In this document: positions 45,498-54,112 of the stretch, piece after piece
Layout: every line of letters begins with the position of its first letter
How positions within the stretch are numbered: the stretch's first letter is position 1
DNA from: Nocardioides sp.
GTDB lineage: Bacteria > Actinomycetota > Actinomycetes > Propionibacteriales > Nocardioidaceae
Length of the DNA stretch: 64,000 nt
Reading direction: 5' to 3'
Assembly: GCF_030019515.1 (NCBI RefSeq)
Contig: NZ_JASEEQ010000007.1
Location: 186,001 to 250,000 of the forward strand
Position numbers and translations under genes: made by a program
The notes under the pieces: generated by a model
What the model was told of the DNA's origin: nothing
The model's database searches: none
What the model saw: only the letters and a program-made list of their open reading frames with translations

Positions 45498-46007
45498 TCA
45501 GCCCGCGAACGCCGCCATCCACGCGTCGCCGTCGGGGGTGGTGCGCCCGTGCTGCTGGGCCGCGGCGTACCACCGCTTCGTCGCCTGCAGGAACGTCGCC
45601 GGGTTGTAGACGTCCTCCTCGCGGGACCAGAGGCCGTCGCCGGCGTAGGTCAGGATCGTGATGTTGCTGGCGCCGTGGCGCTCGCCGTCACCGGCGTCGC
45701 GCAGGACGTTCCACACCTCGCACACGATCCGGCCACGCTCCTCGTCGACGACGTACCACTCGATCGGGAAGTGCGGCATCTCGCTGCCGGGGAAGGCCGA
45801 CATGGTCCGCACGATCCAGGCGCGGATCTGCTCGCGCCCGGCGAAGTCGCCGTACGCGTGCTCGCGGTAGGTCGCGTCCTCGGTGAAGAGGTCGGCGAAG
45901 CGGGCCCAGTCGCCGGACCCGGCGATCCGCTCGACCTCGTCCTGGTAGTCGCGGAAGGCGACCTCGAGCTCGTCGCGGGACCAGGAGCCGGTCGGTGCGG
46001 TGGTCAT
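45498..46007 (-). CDS. SnoaL-like (NTF2-fold) protein
   Basis: 169 aa; ATG 46007 chosen because the upstream extension has no conserved residues. IAGSGDWARFADLFTEDATY, then FAGREQIRAWIVRTM and DGLWSREEDVYNP follow the NTF2-fold polyketide-cyclase/KSI pattern. A paralogue is encoded at 50400. Divergent from the TetR–P450–CYP51 operon and sharing its KstR-type box, so it is likely part of the sterol locus. Confidence 0.8.
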   Translation of the reverse strand: MTTAPTGSWSRDELEVAFRDYQDEVERIAGSGDWARFADLFTEDATYREHAYGDFAGREQIRAWIVRTMSAFPGSEMPHFPIEWYVVDEERGRIVCEVWNVLRDAGDGERHGASNITILTYAGDGLWSREEDVYNPATFLQATKRWYAAAQQHGRTTPDGDAWMAAFAG

Positions 46008-46037
46008 GGCGGGACTGTAGGGGTCTTGCGCGAAAAG

Positions 46038-46051
46038 CGAAACACGTTCTA
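46038..46051. promoter_or_regulatory. KstR-type operator, 13 of 14 consensus
   Basis: CGAAACACGTTCTA matches TNNAACNNGTTNNA except at the first base. It lies between the divergent SnoaL-like and TetR starts (11 bp before the tetR GTG). Confidence 0.6.
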
Positions 46052-46061
46052 GTTTGGACAG

Positions 46062-46607
46062 GTGTCCAGTACGACGGCCGGCACGACCGCCGAGCGGCTC
46101 CTCGAGGCCGGCCGCGAGGAGCTGCGGGCGGTGGGTCACCAGACCCTCACGATCCGGACCGTCGCGCACCGGGCGGGCCTCTCGCCGGCGACGGCGTACA
46201 CCTACCTGGCCTCGAAGGACCGGCTCTACGCCGAGCTCTTCTGGCGGTTCCTGCTCGAGGACGCCGACGTCCGGCCCGAGGGCGCGGACCCGGTCAGCCG
46301 GGTCCGCTGGGTGACGCGGGGGCTCGCGCAGCGGCTCGCGGCAGCCCCGGAGCTCGCCGCCGCCGTCACGCCCGCCCTGCTCGGCCCCGATCCCGAGGTC
46401 GCCGAGCTGCGGCTGCGGATCGGCGCCGAGCTGGTCCGCCGGTTCCGCGTCGCCCTCGGCGACGAGGCCGAGCCGGACGTGCTCGAGACGCTCGCGCTGG
46501 CCTTCTCCGGCGCCCTCCTGCAGGCCGGGATGGGCCTGATGACCTATGCCGAGATGGCGGACCGGCTCGACGCCGTGGTCGCCGTGATCATGAGGGGCAG
46601 CCGATGA
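46062..46607 (+). CDS. TetR-family regulator at the head of the CYP51 locus
   Basis: 181 aa, GTG start. HTH domain: TIRTVAHRAGLSPATAYTYL followed by ASKDRLYAELFWRFL. The C-terminal ligand domain is short. In the M. tuberculosis cyp51 region a TetR-type gene (Rv0767c) occupies the same place beside cyp123. It may bind the operator just before its own start. The stop overlaps the P450 start (ATGA). Confidence 0.88.
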   Translation: MSSTTAGTTAERLLEAGREELRAVGHQTLTIRTVAHRAGLSPATAYTYLASKDRLYAELFWRFLLEDADVRPEGADPVSRVRWVTRGLAQRLAAAPELAAAVTPALLGPDPEVAELRLRIGAELVRRFRVALGDEAEPDVLETLALAFSGALLQAGMGLMTYAEMADRLDAVVAVIMRGSR

Positions 46608-47839
46608 CCGCCGTGCACGACCAGCTCGTGTTCGACCCCTACGACTACGCGTTCCAGGAGGACCCCTACCCGACGTACCGCCGGTGCCGCGACGAGGACC
46701 CGCTGCACCACAACCGGGACCTCGACCTGTGGGTGATCACCCGGCACGCCGACGTCCAGCATGCGATCCGCACCGAGGGTGTCTTCTCGAACGCGATGGG
46801 GGTCTCGATCGACAAGAGCGCCTGGGGCCCGGACGCCCACAAGGTGATGTCGTTCCTCGGCATGGACCCGCCGCGCCAGCAGCGGCTGCGGTCCCTGGTC
46901 TCCAAGGGCTTCACGCCCCGACGGGTCGCCGCGCTGGCGCCGCGGATCCACGAGCTCACCGACCACTACCTCAGCCGGTGCCTCGAGGCCGGTGACGTGG
47001 ACTGGATCGCCGACTTCGCAGGCAAGCTCCCGATGGATGTCATCTCCGAGATGATGGGCGTCCCCGAGGCCGATCGGGCCGAGGTACGTCGGCTGGCGGA
47101 CCTCGTGGTGCACCGCGAGCCCGGGGTCCGCGACGTCCCTGAGGCCGGCATGGACGCCTCCCTCACGCTGGTCGGCTACTACGCCGAGATGGTCGAGCAG
47201 CGCCGGAGGCGACCCACGGAGGACCTCACCAGCGCCCTGCTGGCTGCGCGCCTGAAGGACGGTCATGGTGACGGCGACCGGCTCACCGACGACGAGATCA
47301 TCGCGTTCCTGTTCCTCATGGTCGTCGCCGGCAACGAGACCACCACCAAGCTCTTGGGCCACGCACTGTTCCACCTGGCCCGCCACCGCGAGCAGTACGA
47401 CAAGGTGTTCGCCGACCCCGCGGCCGCCGACGAGCTCGTGGCGCCGTGGGTCGAGGAGACCCTGCGCTTCGACACGTCCAGCCAGATGCTCGCCCGCCAC
47501 CTGCTCCAGGACGTCGAGCTCCACGGCAAGGTCGCGCCGGCCGGGTCCAAGGCGGTGCTGGTGCTCGGCTCCGCCAACCGCGACGACCGGGTGTTCGCCG
47601 ACCCCGACCGCTTCGACATCTTCCGGTCCAAGGACGAGGTCGCCCAGCTGCTGAGCTTCGGCGGCGGCCGGCACTTCTGCCTGGGCGCCAACCTCGCGCG
47701 GCTGGAGGCGCGGATCGCGCTGGGCGAGCTGGTCCGCCGCACCCGCGCCGTCGAGGTCGACCACGACCGGTGCCGGCGGGTGCACTCGGTCAACGTCCGC
47801 GGCTTCGCGTCGGTGCCGGTGCGGATGGCGGCGCGATGA
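46604..47839 (+). CDS. Cytochrome P450 (CYP123-like position)
   Basis: 411 aa. I-helix oxygen motif VVAGNETTTKLLGH, K-helix EETLRF (ExxR), and heme loop FGGGRHFCLGANLAR with the Cys ligand at about residue 359. Soluble class I bacterial P450 needing ferredoxin, which is encoded downstream. Position (TetR–P450–SDR–CYP51–Fd) matches Rv0766c (cyp123) of M. tuberculosis from memory; CYP family membership needs alignment. Confidence 0.92.
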   Translation: MTAVHDQLVFDPYDYAFQEDPYPTYRRCRDEDPLHHNRDLDLWVITRHADVQHAIRTEGVFSNAMGVSIDKSAWGPDAHKVMSFLGMDPPRQQRLRSLVSKGFTPRRVAALAPRIHELTDHYLSRCLEAGDVDWIADFAGKLPMDVISEMMGVPEADRAEVRRLADLVVHREPGVRDVPEAGMDASLTLVGYYAEMVEQRRRRPTEDLTSALLAARLKDGHGDGDRLTDDEIIAFLFLMVVAGNETTTKLLGHALFHLARHREQYDKVFADPAAADELVAPWVEETLRFDTSSQMLARHLLQDVELHGKVAPAGSKAVLVLGSANRDDRVFADPDRFDIFRSKDEVAQLLSFGGGRHFCLGANLARLEARIALGELVRRTRAVEVDHDRCRRVHSVNVRGFASVPVRMAAR

Positions 47840-48672
47840 GCGGCAGGTACGCGCAGCCGGCGCGCCGCCCGGCCGTGGTCACCGGCGCCTCCTCCGGGAT
47901 CGGTGCGGCCACCGCGCACGCCCTCGCGGCGGCCGGGTTCCCGGTCGCGCTCGGCGCCCGGCGTACCGACCGGTGCGCGGAGGTCGCCGCCCAGATCCGC
48001 GGCTCCGGGGGCGAGGCGTTCGCGCACGCCCTCGACCTCACCGACGACGACTCGGTCGCGACGTTCGCCGAGAAGGTCGTCGCCGAGCTCGGCGACGTCG
48101 AGGTCGTGGTGTCGAACGCCGGGGCCGTGGCGCCCGGCACGATCCACGAGGTCGACACCGGCCGCTTCGGCGCCGAGCTCGACCTGAGCATCGTCGGCGC
48201 GCACCGGCTGGTCCGGGCGTTCGTGCCCGGCATGGTCGAGCGCCGTCGCGGCGACGTCGTGTTCGTCTCCTCCGACGTGGCGGTGCGGGCCCGGCCGTTC
48301 ATGTCGTCGTACGCCGCCGGCAAATGGGGGCTCGAGGGAATGGCGCACGCACTGCAGATGGAGCTCGAGGGCACCGGCGTGCGGGCGTCGGTCGTGCGGC
48401 CTGGCCCGACCTGGAGCGAGATGGGCTCCGACTGGGACACCGACGAGGCGGCGTTCGTGCTCGACCAGTGGGTGCGGTTCGGCCAGGCCCGGCACCCGCA
48501 CTTCCTCAAGCCGTCGGCGATCGCGGACGCGATCACGACCATCGTCAGCGCGCCGCGCGGCGTGCACCTGAGCCTGATCGAGGTCAACCCCGAGGCCCCT
48601 CTGTCCGCGACGGAGCCGAGCGAGGCACGAGCGAGCGACCGAGCGGACGAATCCAAGCTGGCGGGTCGATGA
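47836..48672 (+). CDS. SDR-family oxidoreductase
   Basis: 278 aa, ATG coupled to the P450 stop. Cofactor motif VTGASSGIGAATAHALA, SNAGAVAPG, catalytic Ser in VSSDVAV and Tyr/Lys in SSYAAGKWG. Likely oxidises a sterol or isoprenoid alcohol produced by the neighbouring P450s; equivalent in position to Rv0765c. The stop overlaps the CYP51 start. Confidence 0.9.
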   Translation: MSGRYAQPARRPAVVTGASSGIGAATAHALAAAGFPVALGARRTDRCAEVAAQIRGSGGEAFAHALDLTDDDSVATFAEKVVAELGDVEVVVSNAGAVAPGTIHEVDTGRFGAELDLSIVGAHRLVRAFVPGMVERRRGDVVFVSSDVAVRARPFMSSYAAGKWGLEGMAHALQMELEGTGVRASVVRPGPTWSEMGSDWDTDEAAFVLDQWVRFGQARHPHFLKPSAIADAITTIVSAPRGVHLSLIEVNPEAPLSATEPSEARASDRADESKLAGR

Positions 48673-50033
48673 GCGTCTCCGAGATCCGTGAGGTCTCCTA
48701 CGCCGTGCCGGACGACGGCCCTGCCGAGGGGTGGGGCCACCTCGCCGAGATGCGGGTCGACCCGGTCGGACTCTTCGAGCGGGTGCGGGCCGAGTGCGGT
48801 GACCTCGGCCGGTTCCGGCTCGCCGACAAGGACGTCGTACTCGTGTCCGGCGCCGAGGCGCAGGAGCAGTTCTTCCGGGCGCCGGACTCCACGCTGGACC
48901 AGGCGGCGGCGTACCCCTTCATGACCCCGATCTTCGGCAAGGGCGTGGTTTTCGACGCCTCGCCGGAGGAGCGCCAGCAGATGCTGAAGAACCAGGCGCT
49001 GCGCGGCGACATGATGCGCGGACACGCGTCGACGATCGAGCGGGAGATCCGCCGGATGGTCGCCGACTGGGGCGACGAGGGGGAGATCGACCTGCTCGAC
49101 TGGTTCGCCGAGCTGACCATCTACACGACGTCCGCCTGCCTGATCGGCAAGCCGTTCCGCGAGGAGCTCGACCCCTCGTTCGCGCGCCACTACCACGACC
49201 TCGAGCGCGGGACCGACGCGCTGGCCTACGTCGACCCCTACCTGGACATCGAGTCGTTCCGGGTGCGCGACGCGGCGCGCGAGCGGCTGGTCGAGCTGGT
49301 GCAGGGGATCATCGACCGCCGGGTGGCGCGCGGGACCGTCCCACGCGACGAGCGCGACCTGCTCGACGTGCTGATCTCGATCGACACGTCGGCCGACTAC
49401 ATCACCGGCATCTTCATCTCGATGATGTTCGCCGGCCACCACACCTCGTCCGGCACGGCCGCGTGGGCGCTGATCGAGCTGATGCGGCACCCGGACGTGA
49501 TGAGGGACGTCGTCGCCGAGCTCGACGACCTCTACGCCGACCCCGATGGAACTGGCGCTGTGGAGGTCTCCTTCCAGGCGCTGCGCTCGATCCCGCGGCT
49601 GGAGGCGGCGCTCAAGGAGACGCTGCGGCTGCACCCGCCGCTGATCATCCTGATGCGCGTGGTCCGGGAGGAGATCGAGCTGGCCGGCCACCGAATCCCG
49701 CCGGGGGCCGTCGTCGCCGCCTCGCCGCGGGTGTCCAACCGGATCCCCGAGGACTTCCCCGACCCCGAGACCTTCGACCCGGGCCGCTACGTCGACCCCC
49801 GGCAGGAGGACCTCCAGAACCGCTGGACCTGGATCCCCTTCGGGGCCGGCCGGCACCGCTGCGTCGGCAACGCGTTCGCGATGATGCAGATGAAGGCGAT
49901 CTTCTCGGTGATCCTGCGCGACTTCGAGTTCGAGATGACCCAGCCGTCGGAGTCCTACCGCGACGACGTCTCGAAGATGGTCATCCAGCTCGAGCAGCCG
50001 TGCCGGGTGAGGTACCGGAGGCGGGTCCGATGA
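48669..50033 (+). CDS. cyp51: Sterol 14-alpha-demethylase, CYP51
   Basis: 454 aa. The CYP51-defining blocks are present: MFAGHHTSSGTAAWALIELM (I helix, about residue 254), KETLRLHPPLIILMRV, NRIPEDFPDPETFDPGRY and NRWTWIPFGAGRHRCVG with heme Cys at about residue 398. The C-terminus SKMVIQLEQPCRVRYRR is very like the M. tuberculosis enzyme. It removes the 14-alpha-methyl of lanosterol-type sterols. Actinobacteria rarely make sterols, so a catabolic or hopanoid/triterpenoid substrate is possible. The stop overlaps ATG 50030 of a repeat-derived frame. Confidence 0.96.
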   Translation: MSVSEIREVSYAVPDDGPAEGWGHLAEMRVDPVGLFERVRAECGDLGRFRLADKDVVLVSGAEAQEQFFRAPDSTLDQAAAYPFMTPIFGKGVVFDASPEERQQMLKNQALRGDMMRGHASTIEREIRRMVADWGDEGEIDLLDWFAELTIYTTSACLIGKPFREELDPSFARHYHDLERGTDALAYVDPYLDIESFRVRDAARERLVELVQGIIDRRVARGTVPRDERDLLDVLISIDTSADYITGIFISMMFAGHHTSSGTAAWALIELMRHPDVMRDVVAELDDLYADPDGTGAVEVSFQALRSIPRLEAALKETLRLHPPLIILMRVVREEIELAGHRIPPGAVVAASPRVSNRIPEDFPDPETFDPGRYVDPRQEDLQNRWTWIPFGAGRHRCVGNAFAMMQMKAIFSVILRDFEFEMTQPSESYRDDVSKMVIQLEQPCRVRYRRRVR

Positions 50034-50188
50034 GCCGGTGGGCTGGGGTGCCATGGCACCTGCAGGTTTCCCCGGGTACCCGGGGAAACCTGCACTTCTG
50101 GGCCGAAGTTTCGGCCGATAAGCGACAACTTCCCCGGGTACCCGGGGAAACCGCCGGCGGGGTCAGGACCCCTGGAGGCCGGCGATGA
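50030..50188 (+). CDS. Repeat-derived 52-codon frame linking cyp51 and ferredoxin
   Basis: ATG 50030 lies in the cyp51 stop (ATGA) with GGAGGCGGG nine bases upstream. The frame runs through two copies of a palindromic repeat, giving QVSPGTRGNL and later RQLPRVPGETAG, and its TGA overlaps the ferredoxin ATG (50185). Thus stop–start coupling is kept across an inserted repeat. The peptide has no known domain and may matter only for ribosome passage. Confidence 0.35.
   Translation: MSRWAGVPWHLQVSPGTRGNLHFWAEVSADKRQLPRVPGETAGGVRTPGGRR
50061..50094. repeat. 34-bp perfect palindrome, first copy
   Basis: Each arm reads TGCAGGTTTCCCCGGGT; the two are perfectly complementary with no loop. The same TTCCCCGGGT/ACCCGGGGAA core returns at 50130. 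A smaller palindrome GGCCGAA-GT-TTCGGCC lies between (50101–50116). Confidence 0.9.
50130..50149. repeat. 20-bp palindrome, second copy
   Basis: TTCCCCGGGT/ACCCGGGGAA repeats the core of the 50061 palindrome and shares its right flank ACC. The two copies bound a ~90-bp unit, like a mobile intergenic palindromic element. Confidence 0.9.
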
Positions 50189-50397
50189 GCTTCCGCGTGG
50201 TGGCCGACCTGGACCTGTGCCAGGGGCACCGGATGTGCCAGGGCGAGGCGCCCGCGGTGTTCGGGTTCGACGAGGCCGCCGACCACGTGACGGTGCTCCA
50301 GGAGCGCCCCGACGAGTCGCTGCGGCCGGGCGTCGAGTCGGCCGTGAAGCACTGCCCGGCCTGGGCACTGGCCATCGAGCCCGACGAGGAGGAGTGA
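50185..50397 (+). CDS. 3Fe-4S ferredoxin partner of CYP51
   Basis: 70 aa. ADLDLCQGHRMCQGEAP and, near the end, KHCPAWALAIE give the Cys-x5-Cys…Cys-Pro pattern of single 3Fe-4S ferredoxins that reduce actinobacterial P450s; the fourth Cys is missing as expected. Equivalent in place to Rv0763c. Own ribosome site GGAGG six bases upstream. Confidence 0.93.
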   Translation: MSFRVVADLDLCQGHRMCQGEAPAVFGFDEAADHVTVLQERPDESLRPGVESAVKHCPAWALAIEPDEEE

Positions 50398-50399
50398 CC

Positions 50400-51014
50400 G
50401 TGTCGTTGACCCGAGCGGAGATCGAGGAGTTCTGGGAGAGCTGGCTCGACATCAACCGCCAGGCCGAGCGGTCCGGCGACTGGCGCGCGATGGCGCAGTG
50501 GTACGCCGAGGACGCGACGTACGGCTGGATGTACAGCCCCGACGAGCACTTCATGGCGGTGGGCCGCGACCAGATCCGCGACTGGGCGATCGGCATCGAG
50601 ATGGACGGGCTGGACGGCTGGCACTACGACTACCAGTGCACGCTGATCGACGAGCAGAAGGGGATGGTCGTCGGGTTCTGGAAGCAGCGGTCCGGCATCC
50701 TCGACGACCAGGGCGAGGAGTACGAGATCCTCGGCATCGGCGGCTCGTGGTTCGGGCTCGAGCGGCAGGTCGGCGGCGCGGACGACGGTGAGGTCAAGAT
50801 CGCCTGGCAGCGCGACTGGTTCGACCTGCCGTCGACCGCGCACACGTTCCTCGCGATCGCCGAGGCCGGCAAGGCCCCGGGCCCGCTGCTGAGGCGGATG
50901 TCGGTGGGCGGGCTCGGCGTGCCGGGGCACTACCGCCACCGGGAGCTGCCGTCGACGGTCTGGCCGCCACCGGTGGAGCGCGGCGACCACGTGACCCAGG
51001 AGCCCGCGCGGTGA
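50400..51014 (+). CDS. SnoaL-like protein, second copy
   Basis: 204 aa; GTG 50400 follows GAGGAGG by about six bases (GTG 50394, overlapping the ferredoxin stop, is an alternative). ERSGDWRAMAQWYAEDATYG and MAVGRDQIRDWAIG follow the same pattern as the protein at 45498, so the two are paralogues. Its place after the ferredoxin matches Rv0762c. Possible isomerase, cyclase or hydratase role on a sterol-type ring; unproven. Confidence 0.8.
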   Translation: MSLTRAEIEEFWESWLDINRQAERSGDWRAMAQWYAEDATYGWMYSPDEHFMAVGRDQIRDWAIGIEMDGLDGWHYDYQCTLIDEQKGMVVGFWKQRSGILDDQGEEYEILGIGGSWFGLERQVGGADDGEVKIAWQRDWFDLPSTAHTFLAIAEAGKAPGPLLRRMSVGGLGVPGHYRHRELPSTVWPPPVERGDHVTQEPAR

Positions 51015-52471
51015 GTGCGCTCCCGCCGCCGGCCCAGCAGCTGATCGGCGGCTTGCTGGTCGGCGCCGCCGACGGCTCGACGTACCCGATCCTGAACCCG
51101 GCGACGGGGGGCGGGATCGGGACCGCCCCCGACGCGACGGAACGGGACGTGGAGGCCGCGATCGCGGCCGCCCGTCGTGCGTTCGACGAGACCGACTGGT
51201 CGACCGACACCGGGCTGCGGCTGCGCTGCCTGCGCCAGCTGCACGCGGCGCTGCTGGAGAACGCCGAGCCGTTCCGGGCGCTCACGACCGCCGAGGTCGG
51301 GATGCCCGGCTTCATGATGGGCGCGGCGGGCTTCGACGTCCCCGTCGACGGGCTGAGGTGGGTCACCGACCTGCTGGAGTCCTACGAGTTCGAGACCGAC
51401 CTGGGCGTGGCCCGGCCGATGGGGATCCCCAGCCGGCGCACGGTACGGCGAGAGCCGGTGGGGGTCGTCGCGGCCATCTCGCCGTGGAACGTGCCGACCC
51501 AGATCAACCTCGCCAAGGTCGGGCCGGCGCTGGCCGCCGGCTGCACGGTCGTGCTCAAGCCGGCCCCGGACACCCCGTGGGTGGCGTGCGAGCTGGGCCG
51601 GCTGGTGGCGGAGCACACCGAGATCCCGGCCGGTGTCCTCAACGTGGTGACGCCGCGGTCCAACGACGTCGCCGCGCAGCTGACCACCGACCCACGCGTC
51701 GACATGGTCTCGTTCACCGGCTCGACGGCGACCGGTCGCGCGATCATGGCCGCCGCGGCGCCGAGCCTGAAGAAGGTGTTCCTCGAGCTCGGCGGCAAGT
51801 CCGCCGCGATCGTCCTCGACGACGCGGACCTGGCCGCCGCGGCGGCCGCCACCGCGTTCACCGCGTGCATCCACGCCGGGCAGGGCTGCGCGATCACGAC
51901 GCGGCTCGTGGTCCCGCGGGAGCGCTACGACGAGGCCGTGCAGGTCGCCGCCGCGACGATGGAGTCCATCGGCGCCAAGGACCCGACCGACCCCGGAGCG
52001 ATCTGCGGCCCGGTCATCTCGGCCGTGCAGCGCGACCGCGTCGCGTCGTACCTCCGGCTCGCGGAGGAGGAGGGCGGCACGTTCGCCACCGGCGGCCGGG
52101 TGATCGACCAGGACGGGTTCTGGGTCGAGCCGACCGTGATCGCCGGGCTCGACAACTCCTCCCGCCTCGCGCAGGAGGAGATCTTCGGGCCGGTGCTCGT
52201 GGTGATCGCCCACGACGGCGACGACGACGCGGTGCGGATCGCCAACGACTCGGCGTACGGCCTCTCGGGATCCGTGGAGTCCGGATCGCTGGCGCGCGCC
52301 AAGGCGGTGGCGGCCCGGATCCGCACCGGCACCATCGCCGTCAACGGCGGGGTGTGGTTCAGCCCGGACGCCCCGTTCGGCGGCTACAAGCAGTCCGGCC
52401 TCGGCCGGGAGATGGGCGTCGCCGGCTTCGAGGAGTACCTCGAGACCAAGACCATCGCGGAGCCCGCGTAG
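51011..52471 (+). CDS. NAD(P)-dependent aldehyde dehydrogenase
   Basis: 486 aa, GTG start overlapping the previous stop. SPWNVPTQINLAKVGPAL (cofactor region), LELGGKSAAIV (general base Glu) and IHAGQGCAITTRL with catalytic Cys at about residue 293. FGGYKQSGLGREMG near the end is standard. Likely oxidises an aldehyde formed by P450 and SDR steps; corresponds to aldA (Rv0768) in the mycobacterial locus, where it is divergent, while here it is co-directional. Confidence 0.94.
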   Translation: MSALPPPAQQLIGGLLVGAADGSTYPILNPATGGGIGTAPDATERDVEAAIAAARRAFDETDWSTDTGLRLRCLRQLHAALLENAEPFRALTTAEVGMPGFMMGAAGFDVPVDGLRWVTDLLESYEFETDLGVARPMGIPSRRTVRREPVGVVAAISPWNVPTQINLAKVGPALAAGCTVVLKPAPDTPWVACELGRLVAEHTEIPAGVLNVVTPRSNDVAAQLTTDPRVDMVSFTGSTATGRAIMAAAAPSLKKVFLELGGKSAAIVLDDADLAAAAAATAFTACIHAGQGCAITTRLVVPRERYDEAVQVAAATMESIGAKDPTDPGAICGPVISAVQRDRVASYLRLAEEEGGTFATGGRVIDQDGFWVEPTVIAGLDNSSRLAQEEIFGPVLVVIAHDGDDDAVRIANDSAYGLSGSVESGSLARAKAVAARIRTGTIAVNGGVWFSPDAPFGGYKQSGLGREMGVAGFEEYLETKTIAEPA

Positions 52472-52478
52472 GGCGCCA

Positions 52479-52535
52479 CGCACCTGACGCATCGGTCGGA
52501 AGTACGGCGGATCGTCGACAGATACGTCAGGTGCG
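52479..52535. promoter_or_regulatory. Long inverted repeat before the downstream SDR
   Basis: CGCACCTGACG (52479–52489) and CGTCAGGTGCG (52525–52535) are perfect 11-bp arms 35 bp apart, in the 86-bp gap after aldA. It may be a regulator dyad or an mRNA stem, weakening read-through into the last three genes. Confidence 0.5.
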
Positions 52536-52557
52536 ACGCGAGACCAGGAGGAGTGGG

Positions 52558-53304
52558 ATGAGGTTCCAGGATCAGGTCGTCGTCGTGACCGGCGCGGCGC
52601 AGGGCATCGGCGAGGCGTACGCGAAGGCGCTCGGGGCGGAGGGTGCGGCGGTGGTCGTGGCGGACCTCAACGCCGACTCCGGGGAGCGGGTCGCGAAGGA
52701 GATCGAGGCGGCCGGCGGGCGGGCCCTGTTCGTGCGCACCGACGTCTCCTCCCACGAGTCGGCCGCGGAGCTCGTGGCGGCCGCGGAGGCGGCGTACGGC
52801 GGGATCGACGGGCTGGTCAACAACGCCGCGATCTACGGCGACATGCAGTTCGACCTGCTCATCTCGGTCGACTGGGACTACTACCGCAGGTTCATGTCGG
52901 TGAACATGGACGGAGCGCTGGTCATGACCCGCGCCGTCCACCGGGCCATGCAGCGGCGCGGCGGCGGGTCGATCGTCAACCAGTCGAGCACCGCGGCCTA
53001 CCTCTACTCCGGCTTCTACGGGCTGGCCAAGGTCGGCGTGAACGGGCTGACCCAGCAGCTCGCGCACGAGCTGGGCGGCATGGGCATCCGGGTCAACGCG
53101 ATCGCCCCGGGCCCGACCGACACCCCCGCGACCCGGACCCAGGCGGGCGACGCGGCCACGGACCTGGTCAAGGGCCTGGCGATCAAGCGGATGGGGCAGC
53201 CCGAGGACCTGGTCGGCGCCTGCCTGTTCCTGCTCTCCGACGAGGCGTCGTGGGTCACCGGCCAGATCATCGCCGTCGACGGCGGGCAGACGTTCCGTGC
53301 CTAG
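52558..53304 (+). CDS. SDR-family oxidoreductase
   Basis: 248 aa. ATG after GGAGGAG. VTGAAQGIGEAYAKAL, NNAAIYG, NQSSTAA and YGLAK make a complete classical SDR with a C-terminal GQIIAVDGGQTFRA. Matches the position of Rv0769. Its 3' end overlaps the next GTG by eight bases. Confidence 0.92.
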   Translation: MRFQDQVVVVTGAAQGIGEAYAKALGAEGAAVVVADLNADSGERVAKEIEAAGGRALFVRTDVSSHESAAELVAAAEAAYGGIDGLVNNAAIYGDMQFDLLISVDWDYYRRFMSVNMDGALVMTRAVHRAMQRRGGGSIVNQSSTAAYLYSGFYGLAKVGVNGLTQQLAHELGGMGIRVNAIAPGPTDTPATRTQAGDAATDLVKGLAIKRMGQPEDLVGACLFLLSDEASWVTGQIIAVDGGQTFRA

Positions 53305-54112
53305 CCTCCGCGTCGGCTTCGTCGGGCTCGGCAACATCGGGAAGCCGATGGCGCTGCGGCTCGCCGCCGCCGACGGCATCGACCTGTGGGTGTACGACGT
53401 CGTCCGCGAGCCGGTCGAGGAGCTCGAGGCGGCCGGCGCCCGGGGCGCGGCCTCGGTGGCCGCCCTCGCCGCCCGCTCGGACGTCGTGTGCGTGATGGTG
53501 CGCGACGACGACCAGGTGCGGCAGGTCGCCGACGAGGTGGGCGGGGCGCCCGTGCTCGTCGTGCACTCGACGGTCGCGCCGGGCACGCCGGCCGGGCTCG
53601 AGGCACTCGGTGCCCGGGTGCTGGACGCCCCGGTCAGTGGCGGCCCGACGGGCGCGGCCGACGGCTCGCTGGCGATCATGGTCGGCGGCTCCGAGGCGGA
53701 CTTCGAGACGGCGCGTCCGGCCCTGGAGGTGCTCGGCTCGAAGGTCGTGCACGCGGGGCCGCTGGGTGCCGGGACCCGGATGAAGCTGGCCCGGAACCTG
53801 ATCCACTTCGTCGCGTTCACGGCCGTGACCGAGGCGCAGCGGCTCGCCGAGGCGGCCGGTCTCGACCTGGTGCGGCTCGGCGAGGTGGTCCGGCACACCG
53901 ACGCGATCACCGGCGGCCCGGGCGCGATCATGTACCGCGACAGCACCGCGCCGATCGCGCCGGACGACTTCTGGCACGGCGTCTTCGGGCACGTCCGGGC
54001 CCTCGGGGAGAAGGATCTGACGTTCGCGATCGAGCTCGCCGAGGAGCTCGGAGTCGACGTACCACTGGCACGCGAGGCGCTGCCGCGCCTCGGGAAGGGA
54101 CTCGGTCTATGA
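53297..54112 (+). CDS. 3-hydroxyisobutyrate dehydrogenase-like beta-hydroxyacid dehydrogenase
   Basis: 271 aa, GTG start. VGFVGLGNIGKPMALRLA (NAD-binding), LDAPVSGGPTGAADGSLAIM (substrate signature) and GAGTRMKLARNL with the catalytic Lys are all present. Oxidises a short beta-hydroxyacid. Corresponds in position to Rv0770. The stop overlaps the next ATG (ATGA). Confidence 0.9.
   Translation: MPSLRVGFVGLGNIGKPMALRLAAADGIDLWVYDVVREPVEELEAAGARGAASVAALAARSDVVCVMVRDDDQVRQVADEVGGAPVLVVHSTVAPGTPAGLEALGARVLDAPVSGGPTGAADGSLAIMVGGSEADFETARPALEVLGSKVVHAGPLGAGTRMKLARNLIHFVAFTAVTEAQRLAEAAGLDLVRLGEVVRHTDAITGGPGAIMYRDSTAPIAPDDFWHGVFGHVRALGEKDLTFAIELAEELGVDVPLAREALPRLGKGLGL

Noticed and set aside
50061..50149. 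CRISPR-like array
   Set aside because: Only two unequal palindromic copies, no regular spacers and no cas genes.
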